Source of the DNA: an uncultured Helicobacteraceae bacterium | Lineage (GTDB): Bacteria; Campylobacterota; Campylobacteria; Campylobacterales; Helicobacteraceae | DNA length: 64,000 nt | Direction of reading: 5' to 3' | NCBI GenBank assembly: GCA_947176375.1 | Contig: CAMWQM010000001.1 | Span: 62,001 to 126,000 of the forward strand | In this document: piece after piece, positions 19,979 through 30,918 of the stretch | Numbering within the stretch: position 1 is the stretch's first letter | Layout: every line of letters begins with the position of its first letter | Notes under the pieces: generated by a model | Database searches by the model: none | What the model was told of the DNA's origin: nothing | Seen by the model: only the letters and a program-made list of their open reading frames with translations | Made by a program: the position numbers and the translations under genes

Positions 19979-21643
19979 ATGTTTAAAACTATAGTATTGG
20001 CAATATTGCTTATAAATATTTCTTTTGCAGCTAATAGCAATGCAGAAAGACAACTAGAAAGACAACAAGATAGGACACTAGATTTACTAGAAAAAAGACA
20101 AGAAAGAAATATGATTGATAGAGAATTAAATTATTACAATAAAGATAGAAGAATAAGAAAAGATAAAATAGATAAAGACAAACAAAAAGAAATATTAGAG
20201 AAAAAATATTTATTTACAGCGATAAGATTTACAAACGAAGTTCCAGATGGACTATATGAAATACTTTCAAAATATATAAATATCAAACTTAACATAAATG
20301 ATATTTATGAACTAGTCAAAGAAAGCACAAATTATTTTGTAGAAAATGGCTATACAACAACATTAGTAACAGTAAAGAGAATCCTAAAAGATAGACATAT
20401 ATTAATTTTAGAAGCAAAATATGGCTATGTAAATAATATCTATTTAAATGGTGAAGATTCTATTAGACTATCACTAGGATTCCCACAAGACTCATATGAT
20501 AAGCTAAATATATTTGATTTAGACCAAGGAATTGAAAATCTAAACAACTCATCTTATATGTATAATATGCAAATAAAGCCGAGTGAAAAAACTGGATATT
20601 CAGATATTTACATAGATGAAGAGTTTTATTCATATGGATTAACATTTGATTTAGATAATAGTGCTTCAAAAGATAAAGGAATGTATCGAGGAAGTATAGG
20701 CTACACACATAGTAATCTACTAAATTTAAATGACTCTATAAATCTAACATATCTTAAGAGATTCTTCAATGAGGTTACAGACGACAAAGAAGATATTTAT
20801 ATGCTAAATTATTCGATTCCTATTCGCTACCTTAAAATATCATATTCATTGCAATATAGCTATTCTTCAAGTATGATTTATGGTATTACCACCACACAAA
20901 ATAAAAGTATTTCTATGAAACATAAATTAAATTTAAAATATATTTTGCATCGCTCCCAAACCGATAAAGTCTCAATCTATTTAAATGCAGAATTAAAAGA
21001 TAATACAAATAAACTTGGTAGCATTAAGGTTGAAAGCTCAAGCGGAAGATATACAAGCATAAAAGCAGGAATCGACTACTCAACAAAAATAGCAAATGGA
21101 AGCTTTTTTATAATGGCAGAATACCAAGGTGGAATCCCATTTCTAGGAGGAAAAAGAAACTCCAAAGATTCTGTATATGACATAAATTACAATAAATTTT
21201 ACTTCAATATGTCTTATTTAAAATATGTTTATACAAATGAAACTTTAGGACTAATCTTTAAAACAAATTTTGCTGGGAGCTATTCAAAAAATACTCTTTT
21301 ATATGCAGATAAGTTTTTTGTAGGCGATGAATACACCATTCGTGGATTTAAAGAAAGCTCTGCTGCGTGGGATTATGGTGCGTATATTAATAATACTTTA
21401 TCGCTGAAATTTATGCAACCACACAGATTGCTTAATATTGAGCCATTTATTGGGCTTGATATAGGACATGGGCGAGATTATGGGCTTCCACGAAATGATA
21501 CTTTGGTAGGAATTGCTGCTGGATTTAAATACTATATTGAAAATTTTGAAATAAGCCTCACTATCTCTAAAGATTTATACAAAGGCTATGGTATGCCAAA
21601 TGAAAATCTTCCTATCTATTTCAAAATTTCTGCATCTGTTTAA
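19979..21643 (+). CDS. Two-partner secretion outer-membrane transporter (TpsB, ShlB/FhaC family)
   Basis: An Omp85-superfamily pore that exports the neighbouring giant exoprotein across the outer membrane. A signal peptide (1-18, cut near ISFAA) is followed by a charged, coiled-coil-prone plug helix rich in R, E, D and K (about 20-75). Next comes a POTRA region with the hallmarks NYFVENGYTTTLVTV and LNIFDLDQGIENLN, then a 16-strand-type barrel. Loop L6 carries the VRGF-type motif as YTIRGFKES, and the matching barrel motif appears as GLDIGHG. At 554 residues it is normal. It is divergent from its substrate gene, whereas most tpsB genes sit in one operon with tpsA. Confidence 0.93.
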   Translation: MFKTIVLAILLINISFAANSNAERQLERQQDRTLDLLEKRQERNMIDRELNYYNKDRRIRKDKIDKDKQKEILEKKYLFTAIRFTNEVPDGLYEILSKYINIKLNINDIYELVKESTNYFVENGYTTTLVTVKRILKDRHILILEAKYGYVNNIYLNGEDSIRLSLGFPQDSYDKLNIFDLDQGIENLNNSSYMYNMQIKPSEKTGYSDIYIDEEFYSYGLTFDLDNSASKDKGMYRGSIGYTHSNLLNLNDSINLTYLKRFFNEVTDDKEDIYMLNYSIPIRYLKISYSLQYSYSSSMIYGITTTQNKSISMKHKLNLKYILHRSQTDKVSIYLNAELKDNTNKLGSIKVESSSGRYTSIKAGIDYSTKIANGSFFIMAEYQGGIPFLGGKRNSKDSVYDINYNKFYFNMSYLKYVYTNETLGLIFKTNFAGSYSKNTLLYADKFFVGDEYTIRGFKESSAAWDYGAYINNTLSLKFMQPHRLLNIEPFIGLDIGHGRDYGLPRNDTLVGIAAGFKYYIENFEISLTISKDLYKGYGMPNENLPIYFKISASV

Positions 21644-21693
21644 ATTCTATTTTAGTCTAGGTAAGCAACTTTGTAAAAACTGCAAAATTTTTA

Positions 21694-23574
21694 TTAATGA
21701 GATTCTATTTTTGTTATATTTAATTCTGCATTGCCAAACTTTCCTCTTTGAATAAAAAATGATATATCAACATTTTGATTGACAAAGCTAGTCATATCAT
21801 TGAAAAGCAAGGCGTTTGTAACCTTTAGATTCGACATATTTTGCTTTTGTGGATTTTCTAAATTTATATTTTTGTGCTTAAAGACAGAATCTGTATTTTC
21901 ATTTTGCGTAAGTGAAATTAATTTTAAAATTTGATGATTTAAATCTTTACCTATTACTCTACTATCAATTACTCTCACACTAGCACAGAATTCTAGCATT
22001 TCATTGCTATTTCCATAAGGCTCATAAGATTGAAGTAAATCTAGCAGCTCTAAATCTATTTCATTTATATCAATTTTAAGTCTCTGCTCTTTATTGCTAA
22101 AAGTGGAATCTAAAATAATATTTTGCTCTATTATCTTAATAAATTTTTGCAAATTTTCTAGCTTCAAACTTAATCCAACAGCCCCACTATGCCCGCCAAA
22201 ACCAAGTAAATTTGAAGCACCCTTAGTAATTGTTGCTATTAGATTTAACCCATTTTTAGCCCTTCCAGAACCTTTTAAGATTCCATTTTCTAATTTAAAA
22301 CAAAATGCACTTTTATTAAATTCATCTGCTAATTTCGAGGCTACAATACCAAGCACTCCTTCTTTTTTACCACAAAAATTTTGGCTAAAAGCTATAATAA
22401 AATTTTTCGTCTCTAATGTGGCTTTTAAACTATCTGTGGATTCTACAATTTTTATAGAATCCATTTCAAAAGAATCTGTTTTTAATCCCTCAATATGCTT
22501 ATGCTCTATATTTTTATTTGCTATTTTAGATTCATCATTTTCTTTATTTTCAATGCTATTATTTTTTTTAATCAATTCTTTTAAATTAAAGCTATCTTTG
22601 GTAACATCCAATTGTATAACATTTTCTCTAGCCTCACTAAAAACTTCACTTTGTAATATCCTTCGCTCATCATTTGAATTTATTAGATTTACTATCATAG
22701 ATTCTGCCTCATTAAAATTATTTGAGCATAAGAATCTAAATGCAATTTCCGCACTTCCCATTCTCCCTGCACTATTTAGCAAAGGCGCTATATAAAAAGC
22801 TAAAATTTGGGAATCTAAACTACGCTGTTCCTTATTACCAAACTTCTCTTTTAAAAGAACGAATGGAATTTCGCTAGATTTATTTATCCTTTCAATTCCT
22901 AGTTTGTAAAGTCTCCTATTTATCAAGGTCAAAGGCATTATATCAGAAATGATTGACAAAGAAAGATATGGGCTAAATTCCCTCATATCAATATCATTGC
23001 TTTTAATTTTCCCTTGTTTAGCTAGCTCTATTTTTATCCCAGCACACAAATACCACGCCACCATAGAGCCACAGATTTCTTTTTGCAAAAAATTACATTT
23101 GATTTGATTTGGATTAATTATCACACTAGCATTTGGCAGAATCTCTATTCCATCTTTAGTTAAGGGCTTGTGATGATCGGTTATGATAAAAATTTTGCTA
23201 ATCTCATTGCAATAATCTGCCACTTCAAAAGCACTAATTCCATTATCAACGCTTACATAAATATCACTTTGTAATTCATCAATCATAGCCTTATTAATCC
23301 CATAGCCATCACTAAAGCGATTTGGAATCTTTATAATATAATTACTAAAGCCAATCTTTCTAAAAAACCGCTCGACTATACAAAGAGAGCAGATTCCATC
23401 TACATCATAGTCGCCAACTACTGCAATTTTTCTATTTTCATTAATTGCATTTAGAAAAATAGAGCTAGCCTTACTAACTCCTAGCATAGTTTCTGGAGGT
23501 GGCAGAGAAGCTAAATCTATCTCATTTAGATTCCTACTATCAAATATTGCTTTGATTTGCTCTTTTATGCTCAT
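21694..23574 (-). CDS. recJ: Single-stranded-DNA-specific exonuclease RecJ
   Basis: A 5'-3' ssDNA exonuclease of the DHH family, used in recombination and mismatch repair. Metal-binding motifs are visible: [12 protein letters not shown], the SVDNG of [18 protein letters not shown] and ASVIINPNQ. The DHHA1 part has [26 protein letters not shown] and [13 protein letters not shown]. At 626 residues it carries a Lys/Asn/Glu/Ser-rich insertion at about residues 325-390, between the DHH core and DHHA1, with several AGATTCT-type words. The ATG overlaps the pyrG stop (ATGA), so it is the last gene of a YdcH-pyrG-recJ operon. Confidence 0.94.
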   Translation of the reverse strand: MSIKEQIKAIFDSRNLNEIDLASLPPPETMLGVSKASSIFLNAINENRKIAVVGDYDVDGICSLCIVERFFRKIGFSNYIIKIPNRFSDGYGINKAMIDELQSDIYVSVDNGISAFEVADYCNEISKIFIITDHHKPLTKDGIEILPNASVIINPNQIKCNFLQKEICGSMVAWYLCAGIKIELAKQGKIKSNDIDMREFSPYLSLSIISDIMPLTLINRRLYKLGIERINKSSEIPFVLLKEKFGNKEQRSLDSQILAFYIAPLLNSAGRMGSAEIAFRFLCSNNFNEAESMIVNLINSNDERRILQSEVFSEARENVIQLDVTKDSFNLKELIKKNNSIENKENDESKIANKNIEHKHIEGLKTDSFEMDSIKIVESTDSLKATLETKNFIIAFSQNFCGKKEGVLGIVASKLADEFNKSAFCFKLENGILKGSGRAKNGLNLIATITKGASNLLGFGGHSGAVGLSLKLENLQKFIKIIEQNIILDSTFSNKEQRLKIDINEIDLELLDLLQSYEPYGNSNEMLEFCASVRVIDSRVIGKDLNHQILKLISLTQNENTDSVFKHKNINLENPQKQNMSNLKVTNALLFNDMTSFVNQNVDISFFIQRGKFGNAELNITKIESH

Positions 23575-25196
23575 TTAGCGTTTTTGATAACCTTTGTTTG
23601 TTTGATAAATTCTAAAATTATAGGATTTGGATTCTGAAGTTTTGAAGTGAATTCTGGGTGAAACTGCACTCCAACAAACCACGGATGATTTTTAAGCTCT
23701 ATTGTCTCAATAAGTCCGTTAGATTCGCCACTTATTATCATTCCATTTTTTTCAAATTCATCTTTATATTTCACATTTGCTTCATATCTATGGCGATGTC
23801 GCTCGGATATTAAGGCTTTTTTATAAGCTTTAAAAATCTTTGTGCCACTTTTTAAATTGCAAGGATATTCCCCTAATCTCATTGTGCCACCCATCTGGGA
23901 ATTATGCGTTCTAAACTGCTTTTTACCCTGCTGGTCAATAAAATCCTCTATCAAATAAATTATTGGCTCTTTTGTAAACTTATCAAACTCTATACTATTT
24001 GCATCCTCAAGATTTAGCACATTTCGTGCAAATTCTATTAACGCAAGCTGCATTCCTAGGCAGATTCCAAGAAATGGGATATTATGTTCTCTTGCATATT
24101 TTGTAGCTAAAATCTTGCCTTCAATCCCTCTCTCACCAAATCCACCAGGAATAAGGATAGAATCTATATCGCCTAATTCATTATCAATATTACTATCACT
24201 AAGATTTGAGCTATCAACCCATTTTATATTTATCCTTGTGTCTGTATGAGCTCCACTATGAGTTAGAGCCTCAATTAGCGATTTATAAGATTCTTTTAAA
24301 TCTAAATATTTTCCTACAAATGCAATCTTCACCTCACTACTTGGAGAGACAATTCGCTTTACCAACAAATCCCATTCTTTCATTTTTGGCTCTATAGGTG
24401 GGAGATTAAAATATCTTGCAATAGGAATTAGAATATTTTCTCTAGCTAGATTTAGAGGGACTTTATAAATACTATCTGCATCCTCTACAACAATTACACA
24501 ATCATTATCCACATCACAGCTAAGTGAAAGCTTTTGCTTTAAATCACGCGACAATGGCTTTTCACACCTTGCTAGAATGATTTGTGGGCTTATGCCTATT
24601 CGCCTTAATTCTTGAACAGAATGCTGGGTTGGCTTTGTTTTTAGCTCGCCTGCAGCTTTTATTAGCGGAATTAATGTTACATGAATACTAATAACCATAG
24701 AGCTTCCAAGCTCGTGCTTTAGCTGACGCATAGCCTCTAAATATGGCATTCCCTCAATATCTCCAACCGTTCCACCAAGTTCAACGATTAGAAAGTCGCT
24801 ACTTTTCCCTGCTACCTTTATTCGCTCTTTTATTTCATCTACAATATGTGGGACGATTTGGATAGTTTTTCCTAAATAATGCCCCGCTCTCTCTTTTTCA
24901 ATTACTGATAAATAGATTTGTCCTGTTGTAAAATTATGCTTTGAGCTTAGATTCATATCCAAAAATCGCTCATAATGTCCCAAATCTAAGTCTGTCTCAG
25001 CTCCGTCATAAGTTACAAAAACTTCTCCGTGCTCTAGAGGGCTCATGGTGCCAGGATCAACATTTATATATGGGTCTATCTTTAGGATTGAGACTTTATA
25101 ATTTGCATGTTTTATTAAAGTAGCAATAGAAGATGATGAAATACCCTTACCAAGGGAGCTTAAGACTCCCCCAGTCACAAAAATATATTTTGGCAT
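23571..25196 (-). CDS. pyrG: CTP synthase
   Basis: Makes CTP from UTP, ATP and glutamine. The synthetase domain opens with [20 protein letters not shown] and includes [20 protein letters not shown]. The class I glutamine amidotransferase domain has the nucleophile in [11 protein letters not shown] and the His/Glu pair in [11 protein letters not shown]. At 541 residues it is complete. Its ATG overlaps the preceding YdcH-like stop by one base (TAATG), and its stop overlaps recJ. Confidence 0.97.
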   Translation of the reverse strand: MPKYIFVTGGVLSSLGKGISSSSIATLIKHANYKVSILKIDPYINVDPGTMSPLEHGEVFVTYDGAETDLDLGHYERFLDMNLSSKHNFTTGQIYLSVIEKERAGHYLGKTIQIVPHIVDEIKERIKVAGKSSDFLIVELGGTVGDIEGMPYLEAMRQLKHELGSSMVISIHVTLIPLIKAAGELKTKPTQHSVQELRRIGISPQIILARCEKPLSRDLKQKLSLSCDVDNDCVIVVEDADSIYKVPLNLARENILIPIARYFNLPPIEPKMKEWDLLVKRIVSPSSEVKIAFVGKYLDLKESYKSLIEALTHSGAHTDTRINIKWVDSSNLSDSNIDNELGDIDSILIPGGFGERGIEGKILATKYAREHNIPFLGICLGMQLALIEFARNVLNLEDANSIEFDKFTKEPIIYLIEDFIDQQGKKQFRTHNSQMGGTMRLGEYPCNLKSGTKIFKAYKKALISERHRHRYEANVKYKDEFEKNGMIISGESNGLIETIELKNHPWFVGVQFHPEFTSKLQNPNPIILEFIKQTKVIKNAK

Positions 25197-25429
25197 TATT
25201 TATTTTGATTTTTATTCTTCCTATATTCTAAAACCATTGCATAGGCTTCATCTTTTAGCTTTAATTTTTCTTTTTTCATTCTATCTAATTCAAATTCATC
25301 AACATAACTTCTTCCTTCTTCTGCCTCTGTAATTTTTTCGTCTAATTCATTATGCTTTTCAAAAATCTTTGCGAAATGCGCATCGCTAGTCTTTAACTCT
25401 GTGATTTCTTCTCTGTATTCGTGTAACAT
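25196..25429 (-). CDS. YdcH/DUF465 family small protein
   Basis: A 77-residue, highly charged, all-helical protein. The pattern [20 protein letters not shown] followed by [20 protein letters not shown] is the DUF465/YdcH signature: two helices that probably form a coiled-coil hairpin. The family function is unknown. A strong AGGAGG lies 5 nt before the ATG. It heads an operon with pyrG and recJ, and the near-fused start to pyrG suggests coupling. Confidence 0.88.
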   Translation of the reverse strand: MLHEYREEITELKTSDAHFAKIFEKHNELDEKITEAEEGRSYVDEFELDRMKKEKLKLKDEAYAMVLEYRKNKNQNK

Positions 25430-25619
25430 AAAACCTCCTAAAGTAAAAATTTTGAAATTATACTTATATAAAACAAATTTAATCCTTAATGTTAAAAATT
25501 AACAATTTTCTTAAATTTAAGCTTGCTTTTTTGAGATTAAAATGCAGATAAGACTAAAGCTAAAGACATAAAATACAATTACAAAAGACAAAGCAAATAA
25601 AAATATATAAAATAATGGT
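25430..25619. other. Gene-poor stretch upstream of the OMP remnant
   Basis: A/T-rich sequence holding the promoter region of the YdcH-pyrG-recJ operon (the minus strand starts at 25429). Beyond 25517 there are fragments that may be the decayed 5' end of the OMP remnant. No intact gene is seen. Confidence 0.5.
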
Positions 25620-26028
25620 TTTATTAAAGAAATGGGTGGTGGATTCCTCAGTGTAGAAATTGGATTTACTTTTATGGCATATCTTATGGAAATAGTCAAT
25701 TATAGGCAATCTTTGGAGCTATGATAGATATAAGCATTTTTTAATCCACATATTGGTATTAGAGGGTATGCAAATACCATTATAATCAATCATATCAATC
25801 CTTATATAAATATAGGGTAGGGCAATATAGATATTTTATTTTTTGCGAGTAAGAGTTTTTCAATTAGAGTTTGCAATAGATAATTCCACAAATTCAAGGA
25901 GTTAAACTAAATGGTGTTGATTTTGCAATAAATATAGAAACCGGGGTAAATCTTGCAAAAAATCACGACATAGAAGTTTAGCATTAAGATTCCCTGTGCT
26001 TTATTCAAAAGGCAATATTCTGACATAA
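25620..26028 (+). pseudogene. Decayed Helicobacter-type outer membrane protein gene
   Basis: Rightward pieces in three frames form an ordered OMP-like series. They are FIKEMGGGFLSVEIGFTFMA (25620 on), AFFNPHIGIRGYANTIIINH (25734 on, stop at 25818), GNIDILFFASKSF (25821 on, stop at 25881), then GVKLNGVDFAINIETGVNLA to the stop at 25979, and ALRFPVLYSKGNILT (25981-26028). FFNPHIGIRGYAN, GNID and the closing NHDIEV-ALRFP are what Helicobacter OMPs show in their barrel strands. The intact OMP at 41925 has the same order (RIYAN, GNIDFL, GVNINLGLSKSFG, HQLEFGIALPF). At least two in-frame stops and two or three frame changes make it non-functional. The 5' end is lost. Confidence 0.7.
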
Positions 26029-26223
26029 TTATATCATTGATTACAGCGCCAAGATGATATAACTATTATGTCGTAGAGCCTATATAATTACAACAAGATA
26101 TGTCTATACTTATTAACATACTAGAATTTAACTTAGCTGTGGAAACTATTTTTTAAAACTTCACATTAATATTTCATATTCATTACTAGAATCTTTATAA
26201 ATATAAGGCTAGAATCTACTATT
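26029..26223. other. Non-coding stretch after the OMP remnant
   Basis: A/T-rich sequence with no open frame of note. I see no RNA gene or repeat. Together with the OMP remnant it makes up most of a 1.1-kb gap between mreC and the YdcH-like gene. Confidence 0.5.
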
Positions 26224-26403
26224 ATGGAAAATAAAGATCTAAATTCTAAAATATTACAACTTTGGCTTTTAAAAGAATGGCTAAATTATATCTTTAGAAA
26301 TCATTATGGTAATTTTATTTTGGAGTTTCTAAAATATCATTTTTATTTTAAATATTATAATATAAATATAGATTCTAGCTCTTGTAATATTCAAGGTTTG
26401 TAA
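26224..26403 (+). CDS. Possible small ORF of unknown nature
   Basis: A 59-codon open frame, MENKDLNSKILQLWLLKEWL onward, rich in aromatic and Asn/Lys codons. No ribosome site is evident and I do not recognise a family. It sits in a decayed region next to an OMP remnant, so it may equally be chance or the debris of a larger gene. The following 26404-26545 is A/T-rich and holds nothing recognisable. Confidence 0.22.
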   Translation: MENKDLNSKILQLWLLKEWLNYIFRNHYGNFILEFLKYHFYFKYYNINIDSSSCNIQGL

Positions 26404-26545
26404 TCGCAATTATGACTAAACAGGGTTTTAATTTTTTAAAAATATAGGATTTTGCCTTTTTATATTTTTGCAAAATCTTTATTTTATAAAATTTACAACA
26501 ATTAATGAAAAACAAATATTGCAAGATAAAAATGTCTGGAATCTA

Positions 26546-27349
26546 TTATCTATTAGTATAATCCTTATAACCATCTGGAACATTTATTAGCCAAAAATAC
26601 CCTATATCATTATTTTTATTATATAGCTCAACATCGGTAACTATATGTCCATATTCCTGCCTTACAGCCTTAACTTTTCCAACTTTAATACCCTCAAAAA
26701 AGATAGAATCAAGCCCATTTGTAACGACCTCATCGCCCTCTTTTATCTCACTCCATGCATTAATATATTCAATCACTACATTTCCACTTAAATCAGTTTT
26801 TAGAATCCCTACACTTTTATCTTTACCTATATATACGCCATAGCTTGCTTTTGCATCACCATTTAAGATTCCAAATAAATTATCATCTTTTAAAAGTGCG
26901 ATTCCAGCGACAAAACCATTTCTAAGAAGTCCAAAGACTTTATTTTCATCATTGCTGCTAAATTCATCACTTTTTAGCCACACTTGAGAATATTTTCCTA
27001 ACTTTACATAAGAATATGCTTCCACCAAATATACATTAGGCAAAGAAGGCTTTTTGTTGATATTAGATAATGTATAAGCTTTATTAAGCTCTCTTTGAAG
27101 ATTTTGTATTAAAATATCATTTTGCTCTTTTTCTTTAGCAATTATTAAAAGTCTTTCTATCTCTTTAGCTTGATTTGTATGTTTTGTAAATGTATTACTT
27201 ATATATTCCTTTGCATCAAAAACATTACTTTTTATAAAATTACTAATATTTAAAGCATAATGAACAATTCCTTTATTTAGCTCTAATATAAATAGAATAA
27301 AAACTACAAATATACAAATCCAAAGGAATCTACCTTTTTTATTTGTCAT
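26546..27349 (-). CDS. mreC: Rod shape-determining protein MreC
   Basis: A bitopic periplasmic scaffold that links MreB to the elongation machinery (PBP2, RodA, MreD). One N-terminal membrane helix (about 7-25) is followed by a coiled coil (about 55-95, KEIERLLIIAKEKEQNDILI). The beta-rich MreC domain shows NGFVAGIALLKDDNLFGIL, DLSGNVVIEYI and EGDEVVTNGLDSIFFEGIKV. At 267 residues it is normal. It starts 10 nt after mreB ends, so the two are cotranscribed. In H. pylori the pair is mreB/mreC next to clpX, as here. Confidence 0.93.
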   Translation of the reverse strand: MTNKKGRFLWICIFVVFILFILELNKGIVHYALNISNFIKSNVFDAKEYISNTFTKHTNQAKEIERLLIIAKEKEQNDILIQNLQRELNKAYTLSNINKKPSLPNVYLVEAYSYVKLGKYSQVWLKSDEFSSNDENKVFGLLRNGFVAGIALLKDDNLFGILNGDAKASYGVYIGKDKSVGILKTDLSGNVVIEYINAWSEIKEGDEVVTNGLDSIFFEGIKVGKVKAVRQEYGHIVTDVELYNKNNDIGYFWLINVPDGYKDYTNR

Positions 27350-27359
27350 TTATTTATAA

Positions 27360-28397
27360 TTAATCCTCATACACTAACTGCTCTAAGATTCCATCTTCAT
27401 CAATCACCTTGCCTGTCCCTTTTGCAACCGACAATAATGGCTCATCAGCAGAATACACAGGAAGTTTGACAACATCTGATAAATATTTATCAATTCCTTT
27501 AATCAAGGCTCCACCACCTGTTAGCACAACTCCACTCTCTACAATATCACCTGATAAATCTGGTGGCATAACTTCTAGCACATTTTTTAGCGCTTCCACA
27601 ATATCACGTAAAGGCTCTTTTATTGCCTCTCTTATATCCTCGCTTGTTAGCTCTATTGTATTTAAAAGTCCGCTAACTTGGTCTCTTCCTTTAACCTGCA
27701 TAACTAACATTTCATCTAATGGCGAAGCACAACCAATTTTTAGCTTGATTTCCTCACCTGTTCGCTCACCTATTAATAAATTATATTTTTTTCTAACATA
27801 ATCCACAATAGCCTCATCCATTTTATCACCTGCAACACGAATTGATTTGCTAATTACAAGCCCACCTAGCGATATTACACCAATCTCAGTAGTTCCTCCT
27901 CCAATATCCACAACCAAACTTCCTTGTGGGTCTTTTATAGGAAGTCCAGCTCCAATAGCTGCTGCCATAGGCTCCTCTATCAAATACACTTCTCTTGCAC
28001 CTGCACTTGTAGCAGATTCTCGCACTGCTTTTCGCTCAACTCCTGTAAGCCCATATGGGACACAAACGACTATTCTAGGGCGAATAAGTTTTTTTCTATT
28101 ATGTGTTTTTTCTATAAAGTATCTAATCATTCGCTCAGTCATATCAAAATCAGCTATAACGCCATTTCTCATAGGTCTTATCACTTCGATTCCATCTGGG
28201 GTTTTCCCCATCATTTCCTTTGCTTCTTTGCCAACTGCCAAAACTTTATTTCTACCATATTTGTTGCTCTGCACTGCAACAATACTCGGCTCATTTATTA
28301 CAATACCTTGTCCTTTTACTAAAACAACGGTATTTGCAGTCCCCAAATCTATTGCAATATCTTGAGAAAACATACCTATAATACTATCTAATATCAT
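27360..28397 (-). CDS. mreB: Rod shape-determining protein MreB
   Basis: A bacterial actin that forms membrane-bound filaments and guides peptidoglycan synthesis. Actin-fold phosphate motifs are clear: IDLGTANTVVLVKGQGIVINEPSIVAV (phosphate 1), VVDIGGGTTEIGVISLGG (phosphate 2) and VLTGGGALIKGIDKYLS (adenosine). Also IEEPMAAAIGAGLPI. At 345 residues it is standard. AAGGA lies 6 nt before the ATG. It follows clpX by 11 nt and precedes mreC. Confidence 0.97.
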   Translation of the reverse strand: MILDSIIGMFSQDIAIDLGTANTVVLVKGQGIVINEPSIVAVQSNKYGRNKVLAVGKEAKEMMGKTPDGIEVIRPMRNGVIADFDMTERMIRYFIEKTHNRKKLIRPRIVVCVPYGLTGVERKAVRESATSAGAREVYLIEEPMAAAIGAGLPIKDPQGSLVVDIGGGTTEIGVISLGGLVISKSIRVAGDKMDEAIVDYVRKKYNLLIGERTGEEIKLKIGCASPLDEMLVMQVKGRDQVSGLLNTIELTSEDIREAIKEPLRDIVEALKNVLEVMPPDLSGDIVESGVVLTGGGALIKGIDKYLSDVVKLPVYSADEPLLSVAKGTGKVIDEDGILEQLVYED

Positions 28398-28408
28398 TCA
28401 CTTTCCTT

Positions 28409-29644
28409 TTATATTATTTTTTTCTTTCTTCTCTTTACAAGCATTGGCTGCTTTTTATTTAAAACAAAATCTTTTGTAATGACTATTTTATAACCAGAAT
28501 AATCCTTAATATCAAACATTAAATCAATCATCAAACCTTCCATAATAGCCCGCAAAGCTCTAGCTCCTGTCTTTCTATCAATAGCTTTTTGCGCTATAAG
28601 CCTTAAAGCAGCTTCTTCAAACTCTAGCTCAACGTTATCTAATGCAAATATTTTTTGATATTGTTTTATTAGGGAGTTTTTAGGCTTTAGTAAAATATTT
28701 AGCATTGCTTCTTGATTGATTTCATCAAGTGTAGCTATTATATGAAGTCTACCAATTAGCTCTGGAATCATACCATAATTCATCAAATCACTAGAATCTA
28801 CTAGGTGGAAATAATTTTCATCATTATTTATAGTTTTTTTCTCACTATTAAAACCTAAAACATTTTTTCCAAGCCTATTTTTTATAATATCATTTAACCC
28901 ATCAAATGCACCGCCACAAATAAATAATATATTTTGTGTATCAATTTGGACAAATTCTTGATGAGGGTGTTTTCTACCACCTTGCGGAGAAATATTTACA
29001 ACACTTCCTTCAATAATCTTTAGCAAAGCTTGCTGCACTCCCTCACCAGAGACATCTCTAGTGATAGAGCGATTTTCAGAAACCCTTGCAATTTTATCTA
29101 TCTCATCTATAAAGATTATACCTCTTTGCGTTCTTTTTATATCATAATCAGCAGCCTGATAAAGCCTAGTTATAATATTTTCTACATCTTCGCCAACATA
29201 TCCTGCTTGAGTTAGGCTAGTAGCATCAGATATTGCTATGGGAACATCTAGGAATCTAGCAAAAGTTTGTGCCATTAGAGTTTTACCACTTCCAGTTGGT
29301 CCAAGGAGTAAAATATTTGATTTAAAAATCTCAACATCATCTTCTACAGCCTCTTCTTGTGAGATTCTTTTATAATGATTATAAACTGCGACAGAAAGAA
29401 GCTTTTTAGCCTTATCCTGACCTATTACATACTCATCTAGTGCAGTTTTTAAATCTTTTGGCGATACATTATTAAAATTTAATATATTATCCTCTTCTTC
29501 ATAAATATTATCATTTCTTAAAAAAATCCTCTCAACTTCTTCATTAGAAAAACAATTTTTGCAAATTAGGATTCCTTTTTTCGAATAGACAGGATTTGTA
29601 GCACTATCAGCACAATGGCAAATACTGCATTCTTTTTTACTCAT
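28409..29644 (-). CDS. clpX: ATP-dependent Clp protease ATP-binding subunit ClpX
   Basis: An AAA+ unfoldase that feeds ClpP. The N-terminal zinc-binding domain has C6, C9, C28 and C31. Walker A is [17 protein letters not shown], Walker [12 protein letters not shown], followed by the substrate-gripping [14 protein letters not shown], the RKHP of the RKH loop ([10 protein letters not shown]) and [11 protein letters not shown] (sensor 2). The ClpP-contacting IGF loop reads LGF here ([10 protein letters not shown]), a common variant. At 411 residues it is complete. It overlaps lpxA by 8 nt. Confidence 0.97.
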   Translation of the reverse strand: MSKKECSICHCADSATNPVYSKKGILICKNCFSNEEVERIFLRNDNIYEEEDNILNFNNVSPKDLKTALDEYVIGQDKAKKLLSVAVYNHYKRISQEEAVEDDVEIFKSNILLLGPTGSGKTLMAQTFARFLDVPIAISDATSLTQAGYVGEDVENIITRLYQAADYDIKRTQRGIIFIDEIDKIARVSENRSITRDVSGEGVQQALLKIIEGSVVNISPQGGRKHPHQEFVQIDTQNILFICGGAFDGLNDIIKNRLGKNVLGFNSEKKTINNDENYFHLVDSSDLMNYGMIPELIGRLHIIATLDEINQEAMLNILLKPKNSLIKQYQKIFALDNVELEFEEAALRLIAQKAIDRKTGARALRAIMEGLMIDLMFDIKDYSGYKIVITKDFVLNKKQPMLVKRRKKKII

Positions 29645-30413
29645 CTAGTTCACCTCTTTTATATGGGATTCCACGTTTTGAATCTATTATGAAATTACAA
29701 ATATTTTTAATACTATCAAATTTGGCATTTTGCAAAATCTCTTGTGCTATTTCTTTTATAGGATATTTACCGGATAGTAGAATCTTATAAGTATGGCTTA
29801 TTTCATCTATTTCATCTCTTTCAAAAATTTTTCTTAATCTATATTTATTTAGTCCTCTGATTATTGCTCTATTTCCCTCTGCAATACAATATGGAGGAAT
29901 ATCCTGCGAAAGTCCAGAAGCACCAGCTATCATAGAACCATCGCCTATATGCACGAATTGATGCACAGCTGTAAGCCCACCGATATTAACACTATTGCCT
30001 ATATGAATATGTCCGCCCAAAGTCGCACAATTTGCCAAAATACAATCATTCCCAATGATACAATCATGCGCTATATGCACATAAGCCATAAAAAGATTAT
30101 TATCACCAATAATTGTTTTGCCATTTTCTCCTGTGCCAGGATTAAACATAGTGAATTCTCTAATTAGATTATTATCACCAATAATTAGCTCTGTTTTTTC
30201 ACCTTTATATTTTAAGTCTTGAGGTTGATTACCAAGTGCAGCATAAGAGAATATTGTATTATTATCTCCTATTGTGGTATATCCATTTAGAGTTACATTA
30301 TTATAAATCTTACAATTTTTACCAATCTTTACATTCTCACCAATAACGCAAAAATCACCAATTTCTGTGCCTTGCCCAATATTTTTTGTTTTTATTACTG
30401 AATTACTATTCAT
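29637..30413 (-). CDS. lpxA: UDP-N-acetylglucosamine acyltransferase LpxA
   Basis: The first lipid A step: transfer of a 3-hydroxyacyl chain from ACP to UDP-GlcNAc. It has a left-handed beta-helix of hexapeptide repeats ([20 protein letters not shown] and many more). The catalytic histidine lies in [20 protein letters not shown], and a helical C-terminal domain contains [11 protein letters not shown]. At 258 residues it is usual. It sits 2 nt after fabZ and overlaps clpX, as in H. pylori. The order fabZ-lpxA couples acyl-ACP supply with lipid A. Confidence 0.96.
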   Translation of the reverse strand: MNSNSVIKTKNIGQGTEIGDFCVIGENVKIGKNCKIYNNVTLNGYTTIGDNNTIFSYAALGNQPQDLKYKGEKTELIIGDNNLIREFTMFNPGTGENGKTIIGDNNLFMAYVHIAHDCIIGNDCILANCATLGGHIHIGNSVNIGGLTAVHQFVHIGDGSMIAGASGLSQDIPPYCIAEGNRAIIRGLNKYRLRKIFERDEIDEISHTYKILLSGKYPIKEIAQEILQNAKFDSIKNICNFIIDSKRGIPYKRGELDE

Positions 30414-30415
30414 AA

Positions 30416-30865
30416 CTAATCGCCTAGCATTGCTTTTAGTTCTGCTTCTGCCACTAATTTATCATCTACAAAAGCTTTTCCATCAAGCACCCAAACTTTT
30501 CCCTTATGTTTTAAAACCTCTAATTTATATACAAGCTTATCCCCAGGTGTAACCATAGAGCGAAATTTAGCCCTATCTATACTCATAAAATATACTAATT
30601 TATTCTCATTTGTGGAATCTTCACCAAATGCAGATTTATAAGCTAGAATTCCACCTGTTTGTGCCATTCCCTCAATTATCATAACACCTGGATATATAGG
30701 CTTTGCAGGAAAATGTCCCAAAAAAACTTGCTCATTTATTGTGATATTTTTATATCCTTCTACAGATTTATTTAATTCTAATGAAGTTATTCTATCAACT
30801 AGCAAAATAGGGTATCTATGCGGAAGTATCTTTACAATCTCTTCTATATTTATTGTATCAATCAT
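30416..30865 (-). CDS. fabZ: 3-hydroxyacyl-ACP dehydratase FabZ
   Basis: A hot-dog-fold dehydratase of the fatty acid elongation cycle that competes with LpxA and LpxD for 3-hydroxyacyl-ACP. The active-site stretch [20 protein letters not shown] contains the catalytic histidine and glutamate. At 149 residues it is normal. It is the first gene of the fabZ-lpxA-clpX-mreB-mreC run, with a promoter expected in 30866-30918. Confidence 0.96.
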   Translation of the reverse strand: MIDTINIEEIVKILPHRYPILLVDRITSLELNKSVEGYKNITINEQVFLGHFPAKPIYPGVMIIEGMAQTGGILAYKSAFGEDSTNENKLVYFMSIDRAKFRSMVTPGDKLVYKLEVLKHKGKVWVLDGKAFVDDKLVAEAELKAMLGD

Positions 30866-30918
30866 AATAATGCCTTGAAAAATTATTAGAAATGGCTATT
30901 TTACTATATTATCCATAA

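Noticed and set aside
22094-22795. 233-residue rightward open frame inside recJ
   Set aside because: It lies opposite clear RecJ motifs and shows the hydrophobic, Phe/Ser-rich composition of an antisense frame.
25517-25699. 60-residue leftward open frame with a hydrophobic C-terminal half
   Set aside because: It is antisense to the OMP remnant, has no ribosome site and matches nothing recognisable; its hydrophobicity is what A/T-rich antisense DNA gives by chance.
27409-28365. Rightward frames opposite mreB
   Set aside because: mreB is unambiguous on the other strand; these are antisense frames kept open by codon usage.
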